From assembly GCA_028355575.1 (NCBI GenBank), contig JAOMSY010000001.1:77542-125601 (forward strand): a stretch of DNA of 48,060 bases, given 5' to 3'. This document shows, piece by piece, positions 15,071 to 25,301 of the stretch. The notes under the pieces were generated by a model that was not told where the DNA came from, did not search any database, and was given only the letters and a program-made list of their open reading frames with translations. The position numbers and the translations under genes are program-made. This stretch comes from Francisellaceae bacterium (lineage in GTDB: Bacteria; Pseudomonadota; Gammaproteobacteria; Francisellales; Francisellaceae). The first letter of the stretch is position 1. Each line of letters opens with the position of its first letter.

Positions 15071-18000
15071 GCAGGTACAAAGGCTTAGTTTCATTCTTTA
15101 TAGAACATAAAGTTGCCGCAAACCTGTTAATGTTTATGATGATTCTGTTAGGAATTTTTGGGTTATATAAACTTAATACGCAATTTTTACCAAACTTTAA
15201 AGTTAATTATATTACGGTTACTGTGCCTTGGTTTGGCGCATCGGCATCTGATGTAGAGCGTTCTATAATTGTTCCGTTAGAAAAGCAATTAAGAGATATT
15301 GATAATCTCGATAAAATACGGTCCAATGCGAAATCGAATGTTGGTCTAGTCATTCTTGAATTTAGTGAATATGCAGATATGTCACAAGCTTTTCAAGATA
15401 CCCAGCAACGCGTTTCAGCAATAACAAATCTACCACAGTCTTCTGAAAAACCCGTTATTACAAAAATAGAACGATACGAACCGATTGCTAAGGTGGTATT
15501 GAGTGGGCCCGATTCACTGCAACGTATGCGCCAACTTGCTTATGATTATGAAGATGAATTGCTTCAGGCTGGTATAGCCAAAATCAATATTATCGGCTTG
15601 CCTAAATTAGAATACGCTGTGCAAGTACCACAAGAAAAACTCAGAGCATTGGGTATGACCTTGCCTGAAATTGCAAATATTATTGACCAACATAGTATGG
15701 ATGCGCCCTTAGGCACAGTTGGTGAAAGTGATGTCGCTAAAGATTTACGTTTAATTAAAGCGGTTCGGTCTGTTGAGTCTATTGCGGGTATTCCCTTAAC
15801 CGATACAGATAACTTGCACGTGACAACTGTGGGTGACATTGCTCATATTTCATTACGCAAACAAGAAGGTGAAACAACGGTATACCAAAATGGTAAACCC
15901 GTTGTTGAGTTGCAATTGCTCAGAACACAAACTGAAAATGCCTTAACTATGGCAGAAATCATGCACGAATGGGTCGATGCTAAAAAAGATGTCGCCCTTA
16001 ATGACGGCATTCACATTCAAGTTTATGATGAGTCGTGGACACTTATTCAGGATCGTATTTCTTTGTTGCTAAAGAATGGGGTTACGGGTTTAGTCTTTAT
16101 TATCATTGTCTTGATGTTATTTTTAAATATTCGGGTTGCTTGGTGGGTAGCGTTAGGTGTACCTGTTTCTTGTTTAGCAACTTTTTTCATTCTGTTGTCA
16201 GCGGGTGATTCCATTAACATGATTAGCCTTTTTGCCATTATTATGACATTGGGAATAATTGTTGATGACACGATTGTCGTCGGTGAAAATGCCTATCGAG
16301 AATTTCGCCATGGGGTTTCTCCTGTAAAAGCAGCGACGGTTGGCGCAAAGAGAATGCTCATTCCGGTTTTAGCTTCTTCTCTAACAACCATTGCCGCATT
16401 TTTACCGCTTATGTTGGTGGGAGATATTATTGGTCAAGTTTTGTTTTCTATTCCGTTAGTGGTGATATGCGTTATTTTGGCATCACTAATAGAATGCTTT
16501 TTGATTTTACCAAATCATTTGAAACATAGTTTTATTAAAATGAATTCGCAAGAAGTCTCTGGGTTTAGAAAACGATTTGATGAAGGCTTTGCAAGATTTA
16601 GAGATATCCATTTTTATAAAGGACTAATATGGGCATTAAAATGGCGCTGGTTAGTGATTGTTTCAGCAATTTTAGCCATTGTTTTAACGATTAGCTTGCT
16701 TATTGGTAGTCATGTTCCTTTTACCTTTTTTAAAATGCCAGATACAAATGTGATTAAGCTAAATGTGAGCTTTATTCCTGGTACCCCAGAAAGTGAAGTT
16801 GAGGCTTTTTTAACAAAGGCAGAACAGGAGTTACAAGACATTAATAAAGCCTATAAAAAGAAATACCCAGATGAACCAGCATTAGTACATATGATCACCG
16901 CTGTATTAGGCGTAACTGCTGATCTGAGAGGAGATCAATCCCAAGAGTCAGGTAAAAATGTTGCACATCTAAATGTTGAACTTTCGATGCCAGATGAGCG
17001 TACGATATCAAATCAAGAATTTATTAACCTATGGCAGTCAAAATTAACTGAAGTTAAAAATATTAATCAACTGGTTATCTCATCACCCGTTGGTGGACCA
17101 CCTGGGAGAGATATTGATGTCCGTTTATCGGGTAAAAATCCTGTAGAATTAAAACAAGCCGCATTATATGTGAAAGATTCACTAGCAGCTTACCAAGGGG
17201 TGAAAAATATTGCTGATAATATGCCTAATGGTCGCGAGCAATGGATATTTGAATTAACGCCTTCCGCTATTTCTAATGGCTTGACTATAAAGGGTCTAGC
17301 ATCACAAGTGAGTTCCGGGTATGCCAGAAACTTAGTGCAGCGCATTACTGAAGGTCAGGATGAGATTGATATCAGCGTATCATTAGCCGAAGTTGATAAA
17401 GACTCACTGGCAAGATTAGATGACTTTCCAGTTAAATTGCCTAATGGTTCAATGGTCCCGTTGGGATCAGTCGTCACTATTAAAGCAATAAATGGTTTTG
17501 ATCGATTAGTTCATGAAGATGGTTTAATGGTCGCTAATGTGACGGCGGAAGTGGATAACGATGTCACGAATGCAAATCAAGTATTAAATTCATTACAGGA
17601 AAATATTCTTAGCAAATTAAAACAAAATTATAATGTAAACTACACGCTTACTGGTAAAGCAGAAGAACAAGAAAAAACATTTTCAGATATGTTGGCTGGT
17701 CTAGGGATTGGTTTAGTTCTAATCTATGTTATTTTGGCACTAGTTTTTTCATCATATATTTGGCCTTTACTGGTTATGGTGATGATTCCCCTTGGCTTAA
17801 TTGGTGCAATATTAGGGCACTTGTTGCTTGGCTACGATATGACAATATTATCATTGTTCGGATTGTTTGGGTTATCAGGCATCGTGGTGAATGATTCGAT
17901 CATATTGCTGAGCTTTTATAAAGAAAGACGTGAAAGTGGTATGCCTGCCTACGAAGCAATTCTCGAAGCCGCTAAAACACGTTTACGGCCAGTATTGTTG

Positions 18001-18177
18001 ACTTCGATTACAACGATAGTTGGTTTAATGCCATTACTATTTGAAACATCACTTCAAGCACAGTTTTTAATACCAATGGCGATATCTATTGTGTTTGGAT
18101 TAGCCTTTGCGACTTTGCTAATTTTATTTGTGTTGCCAAGTATGTTGGCTGTCTATGAAAAAATAAAGTTACAGTAG
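15067..18177 (+). CDS. RND family (AcrB-type) efflux permease
   Basis: At 1,036 residues this has the normal HAE1/AcrB length: one N-terminal membrane segment, a large periplasmic loop, a block of membrane segments (with GIIVDDTIVVGENAYRE carrying the proton-relay Asp pair), and the same arrangement repeated in the second half (GLSGIVVNDSIILL). It uses the proton gradient to pump compounds out through its adaptor and an outer-membrane channel encoded elsewhere. It ends 16 nt from the converging ATP-grasp gene. Confidence 0.93.
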   Translation: MSRYKGLVSFFIEHKVAANLLMFMMILLGIFGLYKLNTQFLPNFKVNYITVTVPWFGASASDVERSIIVPLEKQLRDIDNLDKIRSNAKSNVGLVILEFSEYADMSQAFQDTQQRVSAITNLPQSSEKPVITKIERYEPIAKVVLSGPDSLQRMRQLAYDYEDELLQAGIAKINIIGLPKLEYAVQVPQEKLRALGMTLPEIANIIDQHSMDAPLGTVGESDVAKDLRLIKAVRSVESIAGIPLTDTDNLHVTTVGDIAHISLRKQEGETTVYQNGKPVVELQLLRTQTENALTMAEIMHEWVDAKKDVALNDGIHIQVYDESWTLIQDRISLLLKNGVTGLVFIIIVLMLFLNIRVAWWVALGVPVSCLATFFILLSAGDSINMISLFAIIMTLGIIVDDTIVVGENAYREFRHGVSPVKAATVGAKRMLIPVLASSLTTIAAFLPLMLVGDIIGQVLFSIPLVVICVILASLIECFLILPNHLKHSFIKMNSQEVSGFRKRFDEGFARFRDIHFYKGLIWALKWRWLVIVSAILAIVLTISLLIGSHVPFTFFKMPDTNVIKLNVSFIPGTPESEVEAFLTKAEQELQDINKAYKKKYPDEPALVHMITAVLGVTADLRGDQSQESGKNVAHLNVELSMPDERTISNQEFINLWQSKLTEVKNINQLVISSPVGGPPGRDIDVRLSGKNPVELKQAALYVKDSLAAYQGVKNIADNMPNGREQWIFELTPSAISNGLTIKGLASQVSSGYARNLVQRITEGQDEIDISVSLAEVDKDSLARLDDFPVKLPNGSMVPLGSVVTIKAINGFDRLVHEDGLMVANVTAEVDNDVTNANQVLNSLQENILSKLKQNYNVNYTLTGKAEEQEKTFSDMLAGLGIGLVLIYVILALVFSSYIWPLLVMVMIPLGLIGAILGHLLLGYDMTILSLFGLFGLSGIVVNDSIILLSFYKERRESGMPAYEAILEAAKTRLRPVLLTSITTIVGLMPLLFETSLQAQFLIPMAISIVFGLAFATLLILFVLPSMLAVYEKIKLQ

Positions 18178-18193
18178 TAGTTAGGGATCTAGG

Positions 18194-19141
18194 TTAGAAA
18201 TTTTCTAAATTCAAAACGTAGTCAATGCGTTCTCGGTAAGACATATTTTTACAATCAGGTATTTTGTCTTTTATTCTATTGTATCGACCTTCAATGCCTT
18301 TCTCATTTGCGATTTGTATATTCAACCCAGGGCGAGCATTTAACTCCAGCATTAATGGGCCTTTATCTTTATCGAGGATAATATCAATGCCAAGATAACC
18401 TAGATTGGTTAGATCATAGCATTTCGATGCAATTTCTAAAAAGTCATGCCATTTAGGGATTTCTAAGCCAGATATAGGGTTTTCTGTATCTGGATGATGG
18501 GTCACAATCTCATTGTGCCATACACCATTCATCGTTATGCCTGTTTTAAGGTCAATTCCAGCACCAATTGCACCCTGGTGTAAATTAGCCTTGCCGCTGG
18601 ATTCCCTAGTAGGCAACCGCGCCATGGCCATCACGGGAAAGCCACAAATAACAATAATCCGTACATCCGGAGCGCCTTGGTAAGTAATAGAATTAAAAAG
18701 GGCATCAAATTGAATCAGGTATTCGACCATAGCAACATCTGGATGACCACCCAAACTATAGGTGCCACTTAAAATGTTAGAGACATGGTAGCGCATCTGG
18801 TCCATATCCATCATGCGGCCACTGGCTTGTTTAAAGCGATTATTAACTTGTCCTGTTACAACAATAATGCCTTCACCGCCTGCACCTTGAGCTGGTTTGA
18901 TGACAAAGCTATTATGGTTTTTCAAAAAGCTTTCTAAGTTTTTGTTATCGTGTTCAGATTTAACAGCAGCATATAATTCAGGCGCAGCGATATTATTTTC
19001 TATTGCCATTTCTTTCGTTAATATCTTGTTATCTACAAGGGGATAATATCTACGGTCATTTAGTTTCTGAATGAAATTAATATTACGGTTGTTAATGCCT
19101 AATACACCCATTTTCTTTAGGGCGCCCCATCTACCAAGCAT
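18194..19141 (-). CDS. RimK-related ATP-grasp ligase
   Basis: The 315-residue cytoplasmic protein is of the family annotated as alpha-L-glutamate ligase-like. ATP-grasp signatures are visible: FVIKPAQGAGGEGI (nucleotide-binding loop), VRIIVICGFPVMAMARLP, and the metal-binding MLELNARPGLNIQIAN near the C-terminus. Such ligases join an amino group to an acyl phosphate made from ATP; the substrate of this subfamily is not known to me. Its start codon overlaps the stop of the 7TM gene by one base (TAATG). The three genes form one operon. Confidence 0.85.
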   Translation of the reverse strand: MLGRWGALKKMGVLGINNRNINFIQKLNDRRYYPLVDNKILTKEMAIENNIAAPELYAAVKSEHDNKNLESFLKNHNSFVIKPAQGAGGEGIIVVTGQVNNRFKQASGRMMDMDQMRYHVSNILSGTYSLGGHPDVAMVEYLIQFDALFNSITYQGAPDVRIIVICGFPVMAMARLPTRESSGKANLHQGAIGAGIDLKTGITMNGVWHNEIVTHHPDTENPISGLEIPKWHDFLEIASKCYDLTNLGYLGIDIILDKDKGPLMLELNARPGLNIQIANEKGIEGRYNRIKDKIPDCKNMSYRERIDYVLNLENF

Positions 19142-20691
19142 TAGGATTTACCCTTTTCAATGAGGGATTTAAAGCGCACTAATTCAGTCAAACGATAACC
19201 ACGATATTTTCCAATCAATAGCATTAGTGCCATTATTACAAGCAGTAGGCTTGGGAAAGTAAAGAATATATATTCAAAAGTATCATTAAATATAAATAGA
19301 TAAATTACAGATGAAGAGAACAAACTACCAACAGCAGTTGTCAATGCCTCATTTGGACCACGCTCTTCCCATAATATAGAAATACGTTCAATCGACATGG
19401 TTAAAATAACCATTGGGAAAAGGGTGATAGATAATCCACTTTGGAATTCAAGCTTATTGGTTATAATGGTGATGCCTGCCAAAATTAATACCACAACTGT
19501 TAATAGCATTCCAAGCCTGGGGACAGTCAGGAGCTTTAAGCTCTCGAAATACCGTCTAAAGCTTAATCCAATGATCACTACTAATACAAAAAAGATAATG
19601 CCCCATAATAATGTGGTATCTCTAAATGCTAAGGCGATTAATACTGGCATAAAAGTCCCGATTGTGGGAACGCCAATTAATATTCTTAAGACGAGTATGA
19701 TTAATACACCTAGCGGAATCATGATTATGATTTTGTAGGTCTCTTGCGTATGCGCTGGTAAGTTTAAAAGTGAGAACTCATAAAGCTGACTTTGAACAGA
19801 ATTTTGTTGGAACTTTTGAAATTGTTCTTGGCTCAATGATTGTTCAGACATGCTGAAACCAGCAATCTTTGTTTTTCCGCCAGATGTTTCAACTAGGTTG
19901 TCGCTACCTGACCAAAGGATAAGTGCTGAGTTTGGTTGTACAGTGTCGCCTGTTTTGGCATCAAAATATTGCCACTGATTATCGATATATGCGGCAATCC
20001 AAACTGGTAATTTAGAAGGATTAATTGTCATTGAACGCTTGTATGGAATAACATGTAGTATTTCATTAGGTATTCCGTGAAGCGTTATCACCATCGAAGT
20101 AAGAGAGGCTATTGGGGAGACGCCTTTTTCATTGTCTAATATATGTTTGACAGCACTTGTATTATTTTCTGGGATTTCCAAAATGGCTTGTCTAACAAAA
20201 GTTGGTGCGTCTGCTGACTTTTTATTAATGTAAGCATTTAAATCATCAAGTGTGCCAAGGTCGATATCATCATACTTGTTTTTAATGTTTTCTTGTTCTT
20301 GTTTTACATTCGGGGAAATTAACGGATTTGTGATGACATTCACAGGCATGATGAGATTGTATAATACCGTCTGATTACTTGATCCAGAGCTTTCTGAAAT
20401 GATGGCAACACGATTATTGCCATTTTTTGAAATTGCTTTTCCAAAATCTTTTGCGGTTATGGTTTCATCAAGGATATCGCTTTTAGATAAATTAGGGACC
20501 GCAAAATTAACCTTAACTGGCTCGCTGCTGCTCCCAGAAATCGAAAACTTCATGTTTAGTTTCCACACATCATTTTCTTTATGTGGGTCAAGTGATAACC
20601 CCAGTTGAAAATATTGATAGATGGCAATGCCAAATCCAATAATGATGAGTGCAAAAAATAAAATAATAAATTGCTTGGAATTACTTTTCAT
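19141..20691 (-). CDS. Inactive transglutaminase fused to seven membrane segments
   Basis: The 516-residue product has an N-terminal membrane anchor (about residues 8-28), a large periplasmic part, and seven membrane segments from about residue 325 to 505. The periplasmic part contains a transglutaminase-like fold (segment around GIPNEILHVIPYKRS and WIAAYIDNQWQYFDAKTG). Conserved catalytic Cys and His are not evident, as expected for this inactive group. It is the membrane component of the ATP-grasp/retropepsin operon. Its start overlaps the end of the protease gene by 11 bases. Confidence 0.85.
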   Translation of the reverse strand: MKSNSKQFIILFFALIIIGFGIAIYQYFQLGLSLDPHKENDVWKLNMKFSISGSSSEPVKVNFAVPNLSKSDILDETITAKDFGKAISKNGNNRVAIISESSGSSNQTVLYNLIMPVNVITNPLISPNVKQEQENIKNKYDDIDLGTLDDLNAYINKKSADAPTFVRQAILEIPENNTSAVKHILDNEKGVSPIASLTSMVITLHGIPNEILHVIPYKRSMTINPSKLPVWIAAYIDNQWQYFDAKTGDTVQPNSALILWSGSDNLVETSGGKTKIAGFSMSEQSLSQEQFQKFQQNSVQSQLYEFSLLNLPAHTQETYKIIIMIPLGVLIILVLRILIGVPTIGTFMPVLIALAFRDTTLLWGIIFFVLVVIIGLSFRRYFESLKLLTVPRLGMLLTVVVLILAGITIITNKLEFQSGLSITLFPMVILTMSIERISILWEERGPNEALTTAVGSLFSSSVIYLFIFNDTFEYIFFTFPSLLLVIMALMLLIGKYRGYRLTELVRFKSLIEKGKS

Positions 20692-21241
20692 TTGGCTCTG
20701 CCTTATCTAGCTGAGTTTGAGAACAGGCAGATATAGTGTCTTTTTTTGATGGGTCAACAACTGCCCCTAATTGAACAAGCCCTTTTCTGCCGAGCAATAC
20801 AGGCGTACTAAAGCTGGTTCTGTCAATTAAATTTGCTTCTAACTCATAAATCTCACTGTTAAAACAAGTTTTTATCATCACAACTGGACGCTCAGTATAT
20901 TCTTCGCCAGCTGCTTCTGCACGGTTTTTGATAGAAGCCGTTCTGACTACGGGTAAATCAAAACTTTGTTCTTGTTTTAAAGTAGGATGAGAAAATTTAA
21001 ATTTAACATATTTTTTACCTTCATCTTTTTCATTTTCGTAGATTTTCATTTCGGTGGCAGAAATCGAAGACGAATAAGCACCTGTGTCCAGCTTTGCTGT
21101 AACGGCTTGGTTTGTTGGTAGTATGATGATTGGCTCTAAATAACCATATATACTTTTAAGTGATTTGCTTGCTGCAAAAATGGAAGACTGTGCTGTTGCT
21201 AACATGATTAAGCCTATACCAAGTTGTTTAATTTTATTCAT
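20681..21241 (-). CDS. Exported retropepsin-like aspartyl protease
   Basis: The 186-residue product has a signal peptide (TAQSSIFA, cleavage near residue 23) and the family hallmark LDTGAYSSSISA (catalytic D52-T53-G54), plus VLLGRKGLVQLG at the far end of the fold. The family is often annotated 'ATP-dependent zinc protease' or RimK/LysX-associated, but the DTG motif argues for an aspartyl protease working as a dimer. As the first gene of the ATP-grasp/7TM operon it probably cuts a periplasmic substrate of that system. Confidence 0.85.
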   Translation of the reverse strand: MNKIKQLGIGLIMLATAQSSIFAASKSLKSIYGYLEPIIILPTNQAVTAKLDTGAYSSSISATEMKIYENEKDEGKKYVKFKFSHPTLKQEQSFDLPVVRTASIKNRAEAAGEEYTERPVVMIKTCFNSEIYELEANLIDRTSFSTPVLLGRKGLVQLGAVVDPSKKDTISACSQTQLDKAEPNEK

Positions 21242-21307
21242 GATTCTCTTTCTTGATTAGATTCATTCATAACTATAGCAACTTGAGTCTTAAATGCTAA
21301 CAAATCA

Positions 21308-22024
21308 TTATTTGGTTTTATCGAGTAGGTATAGGCCTAAAGCAGTGGTAATGCCTATGTATGTGCCAACAACCAAATCGCTTAAATAATGTAAGTCGAA
21401 ATATAATAAGCCGGTAAATAATCCAATTGCTAAAATTAAACAGATTGGTGACAACTTTTTATAGTAAATCGAAATAGTCAGCATTAATGCACTAAAAATA
21501 CACATGTGTCCAGAGGGGAAGCTCGCACCTTCACCTGTGATGTCAAAAAAATGAAAATAATAGGAATTTGGGTCAGCGATAAATGAGAGATATCTTTCAT
21601 GTTCTAATAATGGAGATGTTCTACCAAATACGTACTTTAATGCACTTTTAATATAAAATGCGAATACAAGCGCCTTAATAAATTGTCCTAGAAAGGGGTT
21701 GAAATACTGAGTAGATTTTCTGATAAGGTTTTTCTTTGTCGTTATTAATTTGCGATAAAAATAAAATATAAAAAATGGCAGAATTAACATGTAACATATG
21801 TTAGTAGCATGTGATCCCCAAAAAGCAACAAACCCTTCAGGGGTGGAGTTGTTAAATTTAACTATGTGTTTCGGCAATTCTTCAGTAGATCCTAGATGTT
21901 GAGTTGTATTTAAATCATAGAAAAATTCTGCGAGTGGGCGGTCAAAATATAATATGGAAATAATGGCAAAGATAGACACTACAGGGATAGTAATGAATAA
22001 GTAATTATTGACAGCATTAACCAT
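21308..22024 (-). CDS. PAP2-family membrane phosphatase with altered motifs
   Basis: The 238-residue product has about six membrane segments. The three PAP2 motifs are recognisable but changed: motif 1 reads LKYVFGRTSP (Ser where the family has Arg before Pro), motif 2 FPSGHMCIF is intact, and motif 3 reads GLLYFDLHYLSD (the conserved SR is GL, while His and Asp remain). The family removes phosphate from lipid pyrophosphates, phosphatidic acid or lipid A. I start it at the ATG 22024 because a good promoter ends at 22042; the TTG at 22042 would lie inside the -10 box. It stands between ubiD and the protease operon. Confidence 0.75.
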   Translation of the reverse strand: MVNAVNNYLFITIPVVSIFAIISILYFDRPLAEFFYDLNTTQHLGSTEELPKHIVKFNNSTPEGFVAFWGSHATNICYMLILPFFIFYFYRKLITTKKNLIRKSTQYFNPFLGQFIKALVFAFYIKSALKYVFGRTSPLLEHERYLSFIADPNSYYFHFFDITGEGASFPSGHMCIFSALMLTISIYYKKLSPICLILAIGLFTGLLYFDLHYLSDLVVGTYIGITTALGLYLLDKTK

Positions 22025-22041
22025 ATTGATATTTTTAAACA

Positions 22042-22070
22042 AATTATTGGTCGCTTAGGTTGTGTGTCAA
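22042..22070 (-). promoter_or_regulatory. Sigma-70-type promoter of the PAP2 gene
   Basis: On the minus strand TTGACA (22065-22070) stands 17 bp from ATAATT (22042-22047). Transcription would begin around 22033-22036, only about ten bases before the ATG at 22024, so the message would have almost no leader. No Shine-Dalgarno sequence is visible. Confidence 0.6.
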
Positions 22071-22078
22071 TAAAATAA

Positions 22079-22127
22079 TTATAGCTACATTTTTAAATAT
22101 TACCTTTATTTAGAAATGTAGCTATAA
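22079..22127 (-). terminator. Terminator of ubiD
   Basis: atagctacattt (22081-22092) and aaatgtagctat (22114-22125) form a perfect 12-bp stem, extendable by two A-T pairs. The arm overlaps the ubiD stop codon. On the minus strand a T-rich stretch (AATTATTTTATT) follows, as expected for intrinsic termination. Confidence 0.7.
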
Positions 22128-23585
22128 ACAAATTGAATTAAAAATATCATCAATTTTATCTTTAACTTCCTTATCCATGACAATAGGTTCGCCCCATTCT
22201 CGATTCGTTTCTCCTGGGTATTTATTGGTAGCATCCATACCCATTTTTGAACCAAGCCCGGAAACAGGTGAGGCAAAATCAAGGTAGTCAATAGGCGTGT
22301 TTTCAACCATTACCGTATCACGTGCTGGATCCATACGTGTGGTAATGGCCCAAATGACATCTTCCCAGTTACGCGTATTAATGTCTTCATCGACAATAAT
22401 AACAAATTTGGTGTACATGAATTGGCGTAGATATGACCAGACTGCCATCATAATGCGTTTAGCATGACCTGAATATTGTTTTTTGATACTGACAATGGCC
22501 ATTCGGTATGAACAGCCTTCGGGTGGTAAATAAAAATCTTCAATTTCAGGGAATTGCTTTTGAATAATCGGTACAAAGACTTCATTTAATGCAACGCCTA
22601 AAATAGCGGGCTCATCAGGTGGTCGACCTGTATAGGTGCTATGATAAATCGGGTCTTTACGGTGGGTGATTTTTTCAACTGTAAAAACAGGGAACTGATC
22701 AACTTCATTGTAATAGCCTGTGTGGTCTCCAAAAGGGCCTTCATCTGCATATTCATCTGGATATATAAATCCCTCTAAAATCATTTCGGCTCGGGCAGGA
22801 ACTTGTAAATCGTTACTTAGGCATTTTGTTAGCTCAGTCTTTTTCCCTTTTAGTAATCCAGCAAAAGCGTATTCTGATAAGGTATCAGGAATAGGCGTGA
22901 CGGCTGCTAAAGTAGTGGCAGGGTCTGCGCCTAAAACAACAGAAATGGGGAAAGGTTCACCAGGATGTGTTTGCTGCCATTCTTTAAAATCTAACGCGCC
23001 ACCACGATGTGATAGCCAGCGCATAATAAGTTTATTTTCACCAATAACCTGTTGGCGATATATACCAAGGTTTTGCCTTTCTTTATGAGGACCTTTGGTA
23101 ACGACAAGCCCCCAAGTAATTAATGGGCCAGCATCCCCTGGCCAACATGTTTGAATAGGGAAGTCATACAGGTTGATATTGTCACTCTCAATAACACATT
23201 CCTGACAAACACCATTTTTGACTTTTTTTGGTGACATGTTCAATACTTGTTTATACATTGGGATTTTTTCCCAAGCATCTTTCAGTCCTTTTGGTGGCTC
23301 AGGTTCTTTGAGATTAGATAGCAATGTTCCAATATCACGCAAAGCTGAAACATTGTCTGCACCCATGGCTAAAGCAACTCTTTCTGGTGTACCAAATAAG
23401 TTGGTCAGTACCGGCATGTTCCCTTGTGATGGTTTATTAAATAGTAAAGCAGGGCCTTTGGTTTTTAGGACTCTGTCAGAAAGCTCAGTCATTTCTAAGT
23501 TTGGGCTGATTTCTTGATCAATCTCTTTTAATTGACCTATGTGTTTTAAGTGTTCAAGAAATTCTCTTAAATCTTGGTATTGCAT
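22122..23585 (-). CDS. ubiD: 4-hydroxy-3-polyprenylbenzoate decarboxylase
   Basis: UbiD removes the carboxyl group of the ubiquinone precursor using prenylated FMN supplied by UbiX. At 487 residues it matches the Escherichia coli enzyme (about 497). Family features seen are the N-terminal [14 protein letters not shown], the central [30 protein letters not shown] and [11 protein letters not shown]. It appears to be transcribed alone, with a strong hairpin overlapping its stop codon. No ubiX is in the window. Confidence 0.95.
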   Translation of the reverse strand: MQYQDLREFLEHLKHIGQLKEIDQEISPNLEMTELSDRVLKTKGPALLFNKPSQGNMPVLTNLFGTPERVALAMGADNVSALRDIGTLLSNLKEPEPPKGLKDAWEKIPMYKQVLNMSPKKVKNGVCQECVIESDNINLYDFPIQTCWPGDAGPLITWGLVVTKGPHKERQNLGIYRQQVIGENKLIMRWLSHRGGALDFKEWQQTHPGEPFPISVVLGADPATTLAAVTPIPDTLSEYAFAGLLKGKKTELTKCLSNDLQVPARAEMILEGFIYPDEYADEGPFGDHTGYYNEVDQFPVFTVEKITHRKDPIYHSTYTGRPPDEPAILGVALNEVFVPIIQKQFPEIEDFYLPPEGCSYRMAIVSIKKQYSGHAKRIMMAVWSYLRQFMYTKFVIIVDEDINTRNWEDVIWAITTRMDPARDTVMVENTPIDYLDFASPVSGLGSKMGMDATNKYPGETNREWGEPIVMDKEVKDKIDDIFNSICL

Positions 23586-23941
23586 GATCCAGGTTCCAGT
23601 TTGTGAAGATATGATGAGCTTATTTTTATTTTGAGTTATAACACGTTATGTATTTATCCTTCAAATATCTAATTATAATCAAGCTTAGTTGCAAATGATA
23701 AGGGTAACCATTTAGTGATAGTGGTTATTTAATCAAACACGTCATTCTAAACTTAATTTTGTGTTTAGGTCTGCTCGGGCTTAAAATATTTGAGACAATA
23801 CAAGAAATTTGACTTCATGGTAACCTGTATCCCACATCAAGTTCGCGGTAACAAGTAAGCATCACTCTAGCTCATAGGCTTAACAGTAGGCGAATTGGTT
23901 ATGGCTTATGGAGAACTAGGAGGAAAAACCTAACAATCTTT
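23586..23941. other. 356-bp gap between rho and ubiD
   Basis: This stretch separates two minus-strand genes. I find no reading frame with recognisable content, no tRNA-like fold and no strong hairpin. A slightly GC-richer patch (ggtctgctcgggctt, about 23770-23784) stands out. It should contain the ubiD promoter and the end of the rho transcript. A small RNA cannot be excluded. Confidence 0.4.
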
Positions 23942-25201
23942 TTAGCCACGTTTCATTGAGTTAAAGAAATCTTCATTTGTCCTTGTCGAACGCATTCTTT
24001 CTGTTAAGAATTCCATCGCAGCAATTTCATCCATGTCATGTAGAATTTTACGTAGAATCCAAACTTGCTGTAGCTCGTCTTTTGGTGTGATCAACTCTTC
24101 ACGACGTGTACCAGAACGCATAAAGTTAATCGCAGGGTATACACGTTTTTCTGCAATCTTACGGTCAAGATGCAGTTCCATATTGCCTGTTCCTTTAAAT
24201 TCTTCAAAGATGACTTCATCCATTTTAGAACCAGTCTCAACTAGAGCAGTTGCAATAATGGTTAAGCTACCGCCTTCAGCAGTATTACGCGCAGCACCAA
24301 AAAAACGTTTTGGTTTTTGTAACGCATTTGCTTCAACACCACCAGAGAGTACACGCCCAGATGATGGAGATACGGTATTATAAGCACGGGCTAAACGTGT
24401 AATTGAGTCAAGTAAAATAACAACATCTTGTTTGTGCTCAACCATACGTTTTGCTTTTTCAATTACAATTTCAGCCAGTTGTACATGGCGAGCAGCAGGC
24501 TCATCAAATGTACTGGCAACAACTTCGCCACAAACCGAGCGTTGCATTTCTGTAACTTCTTCAGGGCGTTCATCGATTAGTAAAACAATTAAATAGCATT
24601 CTGGATATTTTTTGGCAATTGAGGAGGCAATGTTTTGCATCATTAACGTTTTACCCGCTTTAGGCGGGGAAACAATCAAGCCACGCTGACCTTTACCTAC
24701 TGGGGCAGCTAAATCAATGACCCTTGCAGTAATATCTTCTGTTGAACCGTTACCTGTTTCCATTAATAGGCGTTCCCTAGGGAACTCAGGTGTTAAGTTT
24801 TCGAATAATATTTTAGTTTTTGCAACTTCAGGAGAGTCAAAGTTAACGGAATCAATATGTTTAATGGCAAAATAGCGTTCGTTATCTTTGGGATGGCGGA
24901 CCTTACCAACAATACCATCACCTGTGCGTAAATTTAACTTACGGATAAACGTTGGCGATACATAAATATCATCAGGGCTTGCAAAATAAGAACTGTCTGC
25001 AGAACGAAGAAATCCATAACCATCTTGAAGGACTTCAAGTACACCTTCACCATAGATATCTTCACCTTTCTCGGATTGTGCTTTTAAAATTGCGAAGATA
25101 AGCTCTTGCTTGCGAACACGACCCGTTGTTTCTAACCCTAAAGACTGGGAAAGTTCCATTAATTCAGGAATAGATTGTTTTTTTAATTCCGTTAAATTCA
25201 T
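23942..25201 (-). CDS. rho: Transcription termination factor Rho
   Basis: Rho is the hexameric RNA-dependent ATPase that ends transcription. The 419 residues equal the E. coli length. Visible are the N-terminal helical domain, the RNA-binding cold-shock-like domain ([13 protein letters not shown], about 61-73), Walker A (SPPKAGKT, about 178-185), Walker B region ([13 protein letters not shown]) and the R-loop. It follows trxA in the same direction, the usual gammaproteobacterial order. Confidence 0.98.
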   Translation of the reverse strand: MNLTELKKQSIPELMELSQSLGLETTGRVRKQELIFAILKAQSEKGEDIYGEGVLEVLQDGYGFLRSADSSYFASPDDIYVSPTFIRKLNLRTGDGIVGKVRHPKDNERYFAIKHIDSVNFDSPEVAKTKILFENLTPEFPRERLLMETGNGSTEDITARVIDLAAPVGKGQRGLIVSPPKAGKTLMMQNIASSIAKKYPECYLIVLLIDERPEEVTEMQRSVCGEVVASTFDEPAARHVQLAEIVIEKAKRMVEHKQDVVILLDSITRLARAYNTVSPSSGRVLSGGVEANALQKPKRFFGAARNTAEGGSLTIIATALVETGSKMDEVIFEEFKGTGNMELHLDRKIAEKRVYPAINFMRSGTRREELITPKDELQQVWILRKILHDMDEIAAMEFLTERMRSTRTNEDFFNSMKRG

Positions 25202-25301
25202 ATTATTGGTTCTCTATTGAATTGGATAAGACTAAAAATTGAAAATTTTTGGATTCCGTAAGAAATTTTAGAAATGATAATTAATCAGGATGATAAATAT
25301 T

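Noticed and set aside
23586-23941. tmRNA, 6S RNA or other housekeeping RNA in the rho-ubiD gap
   Set aside because: None of the conserved ends or folds of these RNAs could be recognised.
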